NCBI GenBank assembly: GCA_014529385.2
Contig: CM043944.1
Coordinates: 71,641,384-71,705,383, forward strand
Reading direction: 5' to 3'
Origin: Adiantum capillus-veneris
Taxonomy: Eukaryota > Streptophyta > Polypodiopsida > Polypodiales > Pteridaceae
DNA length: 64,000 bases
This document shows, in pieces, positions 50,955 to 59,013 of this stretch. The notes beneath the pieces are model-generated. The model was given only the letters and a program-made list of their open reading frames with translations, made no database searches and had not been told where the DNA came from. Position 1 is the first letter of the stretch. Each line of letters begins with the position of its first letter. The position numbers and the translations under genes were made by a program.

Positions 50955-51846
50955 ATGCCCGAAGGCCCCACTCTCTATGGCGAGAGCGGTCTACTATTGA
51001 TTGCACAAATCTCTACAATGCAATGGACTTGCCGACAATGTCGACGACGAGACAGGCTGAAATCTGGAAACGCTAATGGCTGAAATCTGCAAATCTTTAT
51101 CTGCTGAATCTTGATTCTATGTCGGTGATGACGGCGATGACGGCGATGTGACGACGTCGCGTTGAAAATGCAGATGCTGAAATCTGCGTTTTCCGGGCTG
51201 AATCTGCAAACTACGCAAGATCTGATCGTGCGACGAGGATCTGCTGCGGGAAGGTGAGATCTGCGAGGTTCAGGAATTCTACTGCGGTGTGTCCATGCTG
51301 AAAACTGAAAACGTTGATGCTTCTGATGATCTTGTCGCGATGAATCTGCAAAACACTAGGGGCTGATCTGCAAACCAAAAACGCTAGGGCTGAATTTGGG
51401 GCTGCTGCAAAAATGCTAGGCTTCTGCTGTCCTGCTGTTGCCGGGCTGCCTTGCAATGCAAAAACGCCAGGGCTGATTTGGGTCCTGTTGTTGCCAGGGA
51501 CACTGCAATGCAGAAACGCTGGCTGATTTGCACTGCTGAAAACGCTGGCTGTCTTGGTTGAAAATGCTAGGTTTTGTCGCCTGGGGGGGCCTTGCTGAGA
51601 AGGTGCACTGCCGGATGTGAGGTCCCTGCTGCCTCTTCTGCCAGATTATGCTAGCGCTGGGTTTTCTTATATACTTGGCTATCAAAATCGCCCTACCTAG
51701 TTCCCAACAAAAGTCACTTAAAAATAATAAGTGAAAATTGGCTAAAATAGGGAAAATAGATTTATGCACTGTAAAAATGCTCCTGATGGGTTCACTGAAA
51801 TTTGATGGTCATGCTGTGTGTAGCCAAAGGATATGCATCTACTCTA
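50955..51846 (-). repeat. B-family LTR fragment, left palindrome arm
   Basis: From GGCCCCACTCTCTATGGCGA to GGATATGCATCTACTCTAAG it matches the element B LTR in the same orientation, lacking the LTR start and its last ~110 bases. Confidence 0.85.
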
Positions 51847-53422
51847 AGTGATTTGGCACTTTTGTGAGTCTGTTCGCAAACCGTGCATGTCCAGGCCCTT
51901 AGATTAGATGCATATCCTCTGGTTGCACACATCATGATCATCAGCATTACCATCAGAATCCATCAGGAGCATTTTCCAGTGCATTAAACCTATTTTCCCT
52001 ATTTTTGACATTTTTCACTTATTATTTTTAAGTGACTTTTGAAATGCTAAGTTAATATATAAGGAAACCTTAGCACTAGCATTTCTAGCAGGAGGAAGGA
52101 GAGCAACAGGCACCTAGTGCAGGAGGCCCTCAGGAGCACCTTCTCAAGCAAGATTACCCCAAGGAACCCTTGGCGTTTTCAGCAATGATCCACCAGCGTT
52201 TTCAGCAATAAAACACCAGCATTTTCAGTTTTGAAGCCTGGCGTTTTTCAGCCCTAAACATCAGCAATTTCAGCAAGCAAGAGAGCGTTTTTGAAGACAG
52301 CCTCTCAGCGTTTTTGAAGCCAACAAGACCAGCGTTTTGTAACCAGCACATCAGCGTTTTCAAAGACCTCTCAAATCAGCGTTTTACACGCAGTAAACCA
52401 GCGTTGGAAGCCTACCATACCAGTGTTGGAAGCCTAGCATACCAGCGTTTATCTCAGTAGTAAAGACGGTAGCACTTCAGCGTTTTGCAACAGCAGAATT
52501 CAGCAGATAAGGAGCAGCCTAGCAGATAGAGTTTTGAAATGACTAAGTTAATATATAAGGAAACCTTAGCACTAGCATTTCTAGCAGGTTGAGGAAGGAG
52601 AGCAACAGGCACCTAGTGCAGCAGGCCCTCTGGAGCACCTTCTCAAGCAAGATTACCTTCTCATTGCTGGCGTTTTCAGCAATGATCCACCAGCGTTTTC
52701 AGCAATAAAACACCAGCGTTTTCAGTTTGAAGCCTGGTATTTTTCAGCCCTAAACATCAGCGATCTCAGCAAGCAAGACCAACGTTTTTGAAGACAGCCT
52801 CTCAGTGTTTTTGAAGCCAACAAGACCAGTGTTTTGTAACCAGCACATCAGCGTTTTCAAAGGCCTCTCAGATCAGTGTTTTACTCGCAGTAAACCAGCG
52901 TTGGAAGCCTAGCATACCAGCGTTTATCTCAGCAGTAAAGACGGCAGTTCTTCAGCATTTTGCAATAGCAGAATTCAGCAGATAAGGAGCAGCCTAAAAG
53001 ATAGAGTTTCAGCGCGTCATCGATAGCGTCACCGACATAGAGTGAGAACCCGGCAGATAAAGATTTGCAGACTTCAGCCCTTAGCATTCTCAAATTTCAG
53101 CCCGTCTCATCGTCGTCCTCATCGTTAGCAAGTCCAAGCATTGTAGAGATTTGTGTAATCAATAGTAGACCGCTCTCGCCATAGAGAGTGGGGCCTTCCG
53201 AGGAGGGTTGGACAACTTTTCTGGTGTCGTATTCTTCTCTCTCTATCTCTCAGTTTTAGCACCTTCATTCACAGTGTTCACCACTTTGTTTGTGTCCATT
53301 GCACTCTCTCACTAAAGGAACGGAAGGCTCTCTCTTTCGTAGGTCAAAGAAACCCTTGAGCACAGTTCGGAGTACTCATCTCGAGCAAAGTTCAACATTC
53401 ACTTCCGCTACACCTTACAACC
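51840..53422 (+). repeat. B-family LTR, inverted, right palindrome arm
   Basis: Reverse complement of the element B LTR. It runs from AAGTGATTTGGCACTTTTGT to the exact LTR terminus CACCTTACA (TGTAAGGTG inverted). It contains a ~497-bp tandem duplication (52038-52532 and 52533-53030) and dense CAGCGTTTT words. Confidence 0.85.
52038..53030. repeat. 497-bp tandem duplication within the inverted LTR
   Basis: AAGTTAATATATAAGGAAAC at about 52049 recurs at about 52545, and the following ~480 bp match closely. Confidence 0.88.
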
Positions 53423-54802
53423 TTCTTCAAGAATCTCTGAGGCTGAAAATTCCTGAAACCACTTCCAACACAAAAACATGAACATACCCATTCCATGTAA
53501 AGTGACTGGAAAAAGAATATTCCTCTTTAAAAATTGTGCATGAAATGTAGATGAACATAGAGACGGAGTGTCAAATCGTTCATCAAACACACGCAAACAA
53601 TGGGGTCGAATCTTGACTTTTTGATTTAAATCTATCAACCGTGGCAAATCACAATGGAAATGCCTATGCTTGATGCTCAATCCTTCTTATGCTCTTTCGG
53701 ATACTGTGTCATGCCAAGGAAGAGACATGGAACGTGAATTCTTTGGGTGCAAATATTTCATCTTTTCATGAGTAATCCGCATATATCCGTGCTCATTCAT
53801 GAGTGAATCGTGCTCAATGTACGCTTGTGAAAAGGGATCACATAAGGACAGTGACTAAAATACAGGAAAGCATCACGAATGCAACACTCGAACAATTGGT
53901 ACTAACTAATCATTCGTACACATAATACTTCCTGTGGGGGTTCTATGGACCTTGACTCGAGAGCCAAGATCGGTTCTTCATGATCGATCGAATCTGCAAA
54001 CAAAGTATCAACTAAACTATCACCCTTGTGAACAATCACATCTTTATCCTGCAAATCATCATGCTTGTGAGTAATCACACCTTGATCATGCAAATGATAA
54101 TGCTTATCATTATCATGCAAATCACGTGTGACATGCTTTGGAGAAGAAGAGACTGAGAGAGTCAAAGAGTCGCAACAACTCTTGCATGTGTTGGGCTCTC
54201 TGTTTGGCCGCCAAGCGCGCGTGCTCGCGCTCACGCTCAAAGGCTAACCGACTTTCTTCGCGTTCGCGAGCCAATTCTGCTTTTCTTTCTTGGTGCTCGC
54301 GATCCATTTCGGCTCTTCTTTCTGCATTTCTTGCTTCACATTCTAACTTCGTGTCCATCATCATCTCGTCGAAAGCCTCCAGAGGAGTTAGTGCAATCCT
54401 TTGTGTAGATGGGGAAGCGGGACGGTCAGAAAAACCTCCTGGTGCGGAAAACTCTTCTTTGCCACTGCCATGCTCATCACCTCCATACGAAGCATCCATT
54501 CCGCTTCAGGTAATGACCATACACTGAAGTCTTGGGTTCTTAAGTTCACGAGGAACTTGGGTTCTTGTGGGTCTTGGGTTCTTGGGTTCTTGAGGTTCTT
54601 GAGTTCTTGAGGTTCTTCTTTCGCTTGCAATCTGTGTTAAGAGTAGGATCTTCTCTTTATCTGAGTCCTGTCACTCTTCAAAAGCACGATTAGGAATCGA
54701 CACGCCCAAGAGGACTTGGGTTATGTGCGACCGCAACAAGCAAAAAAAAAAATGTGGTTCTTTCCTTGAGTGATACAGAACATTGCCAAAGCTTTGATAC
54801 CA
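53423..54802 (-). mobile_element. Second B-family copy, internally deleted
   Basis: Interior of a B element in the same orientation as element B: the conserved unknown frame (53680-53408), the His/Asp repeats (54010-54150) and a gag N-terminal part. Relative to element B it lacks the gag capsid, knuckle and protease: coiled-coil sequence passes directly to the His/Asp region near 54150. A primer-site-like GCTTTGATACCAA (one change) and a truncated right LTR follow. The LINE insertion site is empty here. Confidence 0.8.
54122..54499 (-). pseudogene. B-family gag N-terminal coiled coil
   Basis: 125 codons: MDASYGGDEHGSGKEEFSAP, then FDEMMMDTKLECEARNAERR, REHQERKAELAREREESRLA and FEREREHARLAAKQRAQHMQ, an Arg/Glu-rich heptad-like helix. 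The start corresponds to the gag start of element B (MYGHHSKHNGGNEHERGDEE). The expected capsid does not follow, because of the deletion. It may represent the ancestral N-terminus better than element B does, where stops interrupt it. Confidence 0.75.
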
Positions 54803-54909
54803 ATGTAAGGTGCTACGGAAATGAATGTTGAACTTTGCTCAAGATGAGTGCTCCGAACTGTGCTCAAGGTTCCTTTTACTTACGGAAGGGAGTCCTTCCG
54901 TTCCTTTAG
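54803..54909 (-). repeat. Truncated B-family LTR start
   Basis: TGTAAGGTGCTACGGAAATG to TTCCGTTCCTTTAG matches the first ~105 bases of the element B LTR; then the LINE fragment begins. Confidence 0.85.
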
Positions 54910-54965
54910 CACTGTGGTCTGACTGCCGCCCACTCTGTCGGAGGGATCCTCAATCATATTGAAGG

Positions 54966-54980
54966 CCCCCCCCCCCCCCC
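54966..54980. repeat. Poly-C run (15)
   Basis: Fifteen C within the LINE-2 endonuclease remnant. Confidence 0.95.
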
Positions 54981-56104
54981 AGGCACCACTGGTCAACCTC
55001 TTGTAAACCATCACACACTTGCGTTCAAAAATCAGCCCTACCTCAGGCCTCATTTGGAGCATACAGGTTGAGCATCCCAACAATCTCACCATGAAAACGC
55101 ATAGTCAACCACTAAGCCTGCCTCGTACAATGACACCACGATCCACAATGGCAGATTGCCACGGTTCCGCAATAGTCATACATACCCCTCCACGTCCGCC
55201 TATCGGGACGAACCCGGCTGACCAAAAAGTCTTATAGCGGCTGCCCAGTAAACCGGCTACACTGCCGAATGCGGCTCTCACATAAATGATGCTCCTGCAG
55301 CATAAGAATGTCAATAGTGCCCCCGATCAAGCATCACTGTAACTCCTAATGCAGGCCACCACGGTATCGCACCCAAGCCCCTGAACATTCCATGAGACAA
55401 CTCTCATGGGGACTCGGCGAATAAAGCTGACGTTGCAGCAGCCATAAAACGGTGCGCCTTCGCCAATGGCTTGGACGGGGAGTAATCCGCATCCGAGTGA
55501 CTGCGAGGTTGAGAGAGTCCAGTGGAGAATGACCCTCGAATCAGAGACCAATGCAAGCGAGCTGCCTCAAGTGCCTAACCTCCGTCAGGCCATTCTCATG
55601 GATGTACATGTAGCTAGGATCCTGCTGTTAGCCACGATCCTCACAACCAAGTGGCAGACCCCATGGGAGTCCCTAGCTGAAGCAGTTTGGAAGTGGGCCA
55701 AATCTAAAGCCGTGGGAGTAAATCGGTGATCTCAAGATCGCTGACATAATGAGAGAACTCAATAACCTGAGTCCGCAGAAAACGATCAGCCGAGGCCACA
55801 GTCCACTCCTGGCCGCTGTCGCCACAAAGAGGGAAAGAGAAGCCAACTGCCGAATCATAAGCGTCCCGGCCTCGTGCTGGGAGCATGATAACGTGTACTC
55901 TCATCTCCGCTGGAGCATGCGCCTCGCTAGCCCCGAAGTGCTGAGTGAAAGAGTAGCTGAAACTAGCGCCACGGTGATGGATATCAAAGCCCAAGAGGCC
56001 CCCCCCGGGATGGCCGAGAGCGGTGAAACCTGAATCTGGAGGGGAGGCCTCCGCACTCTGCCCCGTGTAAAATCACCTCCTAGGGAACAACGAGCTGCAG
56101 GAGG

Positions 56105-56400
56105 GTGCCACGGCATCGAAGGAACTGGAGGAGGGGGGGGGGAGCCACCGCCGCGGGGGGAGGAGGAGGAGGGGGAGGAAGATGCTGCCTGGAGGGAGAG
56201 GAGGATGAAAGAGGCTGGCGAGGAGGCGAGGAAGGGGGGGGGGAGGAGGGGAGGGCGGGGAGACAGAATGCGGGGGAGGCGGCAGAGGGCGCTCTGCTCT
56301 GCAGGAGGGGGAGGGGGAGGAGGAGGAGGAGGTGGGGGTGAAGAGGAGCGGGGGGGAGGAGGGGAAGGCGAGGGAAGAGGAGGCGGTGCGGTTGAAGGCT
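56105..56400. repeat. GGA/GGGGA-rich purine block
   Basis: A nearly pure purine plus strand (GGAGGAGGAGG, GGGGGGGGAGG), about 300 bp. Open in one plus frame only because it lacks T; not a gene. G-quadruplex or triplex formation is plausible. Confidence 0.85.
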
Positions 56401-56430
56401 CTGACTATTCCTCTATTTCCCTTTTTTAGC

Positions 56431-56656
56431 CATAGGTACCCGGAACGCGGAACGGGAGCAGGGACAAGGACCCCCGCGGAACGAGGGAACGGCTAGGGTC
56501 CGGAACGAGAATGGCACGGAACGGGAAGCATAAAAAACACCCAAATAATGCAATTTTTAGCTCTACATGTTTGAAATTTGAATACAAGCAGTATTAGTGT
56601 CCTTTGACTCTAATACTCACAAAAAACTCGATTTGAAGACCCCTAGGCCATGGATG

Positions 56657-56697
<41 letters not shown>

Positions 56698-57007
56698 AGA
56701 GAGCTTAAGGCTTAAGCCTTAGACCTTGAGGGCATGTGGATTTGCTTGAGAAGGGAGTGGGTGTGAGGACGTGTATTTTCAGTCCTTGCACACTTTAAAA
56801 AACACCTAATGTCTACTACAAAAAAAAACTGCTCATTTCTCCCCATTTTGAGAGTTGGCCGTTCCGGAGCCGTTTCGGCCGGTCGTTCCGGTATCAAGTG
56901 GTCACCCGGATCGGCAAAACGTTCTGGGACGTTCCCGCCTTGCAGGGGGGGAGGGAATGGCGTTCCACCATTCCAAGGCCTAGGGAACGCATTCTCCGGT
57001 AACTATG
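56431..57007. mobile_element. hAT-like MITE 2 (577 bp)
   Basis: A perfect 8-bp target duplication TTTTTAGC (56423-56430 and 57008-57015) flanks ends CATAGGTACCCGGAACGCGG and, reverse-complemented, CATAGTTACCGGAGAATGCG. GGAACG words cluster near the left end, and CGTTCC/CGTTCTGG near the right, as subterminal inverted motifs. An 8-bp duplication with short inverted ends is the hAT signature. There is no transposase; it would need one in trans. A (GA)n run lies at 56661-56694. Confidence 0.9.
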
Positions 57008-57015
57008 TTTTTAGC

Positions 57016-57907
57016 CCCTATTTATGCATGTCTTGGGGGTTTATTTGGGTTGGGCAAGGAGTTGGAGGGCCTATATGAGGGCAAAGACCATTGACCAGCG
57101 ACCTCTGAGGTGACTTAGGACCGGCCCTTTATGATGCCTGCTGACTTCATGGCAGCTTATAGGGGGGGCAGGCAGCAGCTATAGGCTAGCCAGAGAGGGT
57201 GGCAGCCAATCACTTTGGGCATCCCTCCACATGCGTTATTGGGCAGCATGTAGCAGCTCTTCGGCGACGGCTTTGGTCAGTATTCTAGCATAGTCCCCAC
57301 TTGCAGATGCACCTCACCTTGTGTTTCTTCAGGGCAGCCCCACATTGGGCGATCTTATTAGTGGAGTTACTTCCCGCCGAGGACATGCAGTCAGTGGAGA
57401 ACAGAGGTCTCTAGCCCTTGAGGGCTGTCCTGTCGGAGGAGCCGTGGGGCATGTTTTACTCTCAGCCCCACACTTAGGAGGTGCAACATTGTCTTGCTCC
57501 CAAAGCTTGTCAGGTTGGCTGCCAATATTGTGGCTTTGTCAGAGTTCAATGCAACTTCAAGCAGTATGCAGGAGACAGTTATAACCGTAGTCTACTGTTC
57601 CAGGGTTCTTCATATGAGGGCATGTTTCACTATGCCGGACAGCCCCTGTTTCGGCACTTGTTCCCGTGTGGTAGAGGATCCTATAGGAGTAGAGTCGAGA
57701 TGTCCGTCGAATCGGAAGGCAGTGTGGTTATCATGGCTTGGCTGCCTATGTTGACACAAACTAGCTCCTTCTTTGGCCACAATGAAGGATTAAGGATTGC
57801 ATAGACCCAGCTCATACCTACTTTTAGATCCCTTGCCTTTTTCAGTGCTAGGTCAGCCCCCGAGGTAACAAAGCATGTGGATGAAGGGTGAAGAAAAGGT
57901 TAAGAGG
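57016..57907. other. Intron DNA, unassigned
   Basis: About 890 bp with a few open frames (57321-57584, 57481-57804) lacking recognisable motifs. Confidence 0.4.
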
Positions 57908-58224
57908 CGTAGTTTTTTCGGGCCCTTCTGAAATGGCAAAACGTTTTGGGCCGTTTTGGAGTTTCCGAAACTTGTTTCGGGAAGTTCAATTATTTTCCCT
58001 CTTGCCTGACAAATTGCAGCCTGTGTGTAGAATGGCTAATGAGAAATGTTGAGTTCTGTAAGTTGTCAATACAGGCTACAGCTAACATCTCTTCATAATA
58101 TAACTATATATATTTACGTGTTTTCCTGTTTTGCGATTCCCAGTTTCCTCTCAAGCACGAAACTCAGTTTCTCCCGTTTCCCAGCCGTTTATGCTTCTCC
58201 GTTTCGGAACTCTTGGAAACTATG
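57908..58224. mobile_element. hAT-like MITE 3 (317 bp)
   Basis: Left end CGTAGTTTTTTCGGG and right end (reverse complement) CATAGTTTCCAAGAG; flanks GTTAAGAGG and GTTAGAGG agree apart from one base indel. CGAAAC/GTTTCGG/GTTTCC words repeat inside. It is more eroded than MITE 2. Confidence 0.55.
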
Positions 58225-58696
58225 GTTAGAGGACGCTCTGACATGCACAAGTTGGGTAGGGGGACTTTGTGAAACAATGTGGAGTAATTGAAACAACAAA
58301 AGCAATAATATGCAGCATGAAAATGTAAGTCAACTAGAGATATCCTTCTCTCTCACACACGGAAACCCTTTCAAAACGAGGAAAATGGACCTTATTCTGC
58401 AACATTGGTTGGCTGAAATTTTTTTACGTCTCCAAGTTAGAAAATGTTTAGGAAATCTCAGAAAAAATGCAAATTAAGCAGTTACGAACACCCCCTCCCA
58501 TCCATTTCTTCTTTCTTGGGGAAATTAATTATGGTCTGAATGCGCTTGCTTAGTCTAAAAAATGAGATCTGTGGCCTTTGAAGGTTCCCTTTGTACCCTT
58601 GGGAAATGAGCTCTCTTGTGTAGTGGTGGGTGGTCTATTCGTGCCTGCTACAGTCTAGTTATGTTCCCCTATCTAAGGCAATTGTGTCTTTTGCAG

Positions 58697-58742
58697 GGAA
58701 GTTCCTGTTTGGTCGCGTGCAAAGTTTTGGCCTGCCTGACTG
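58697..58742 (+). CDS. F-box protein gene, exon 2 (46 nt)
   Basis: A small exon between acceptor TTTTGCAG and donor GTAGGC. It enters in phase 0, matching exon 1, and leaves in phase 1, matching exon 3. It encodes GSSCLVACKVLACLT plus the first base of a Gly codon. Without it, exons 1 and 3 cannot be joined in frame. In the remembered At5g39450 protein the corresponding segment (GFLSVVGCRIIP) has a similar hydrophobic, Cys-containing character. Transcript evidence is needed for a definite call. Confidence 0.7.
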
Positions 58743-58816
58743 GTAGGCTCTGGTCGAACATTTCTTTTCTTATATTGTCAAGGTTGGGTATATGGCTGAT
58801 ATTTGTGTGTTTCCAG

Positions 58817-59013
58817 GAGAATTGAAGCTGGTAAAGGTGTTTGAGATTTTTGGCTCTCAGGATGGCTCTTTCAAGGTGGAACTTATAAAAAAGGATCCAC
58901 AAAATATCGCTCTTGCTGGCCTCAGGCTTGCAGGAAAGCTTGTGTGGGACCCAAAGAATGCATCAGAATTTACTGTGGAAGCCAATGAACAGATGGAGGA
59001 CTTTGTTCAAACA
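58817..59013 (+). CDS. F-box protein gene, exon 3
   Basis: Follows a 74-nt intron (58743-58816) ending TTTCCAG. The first two bases complete a Gly codon from exon 2. It reads ELKLVKVFEIFGSQDGSFKV, then ALAGLRLAGKLVWDPKNASE and EQMEDFVQT, ending in phase 0 before GTGAGT, a consensus donor. The VFEIxxxxDGS pattern parallels VFEIICGFDGS of At5g39450 (from memory). If unspliced, the frame would stop at 59041. The substrate-recognition part of the family is not a named repeat such as Kelch or LRR. Confidence 0.78.

Larger units (their letters stand above)
54910..56420 (-). pseudogene. LINE-2: endonuclease part of an L1-type LINE
   Basis: The minus strand contains MRVVSWNVQGLG (about 55409-55373), the start of the ORF2 endonuclease of plant LINEs, then LQEHHLC-like (about 55300) and LNLYAPNEA-like (about 55060) segments in changing frames; these are endonuclease landmarks. 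RT is absent because the left side is cut at the B LTR fragment. To the right, an open frame 55994-55704 (FGASEAHAPAEMRVHVIMLP) and a GGA-rich block (56105-56400) may be ORF1 and leader. LINE-1 carries the complementary RT half in the same orientation, but they are separate fragments. Confidence 0.75.
26989..58696 (+). other. Intron 1 of the F-box gene (about 31.7 kb)
   Basis: Bounded by donor GTATCT at 26989 and acceptor TTTTGCAG at 58696. Contents, left to right: B-like LTR fragment, element B with a LINE, copia remnant, chromovirus D with element E, hAT-like MITE, rearranged B-family copy, LINE endonuclease fragment, two more hAT-like MITEs. The assignment rests on the flanking exons belonging to one protein, with matching phases. 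Confidence 0.75.

Noticed and set aside
52100-53000. Regularly recurring CAGCGTTTT words resembling a CRISPR-like array
   Set aside because: Spacing is uneven, the word is only 8-9 bp, the DNA is a plant LTR and there are no cas genes.
56105-56429. Gly/Glu/Arg-rich frames of 74-78 codons
   Set aside because: Produced by a purine-only GGA block; no T means no stop codons. There are no conserved motifs.
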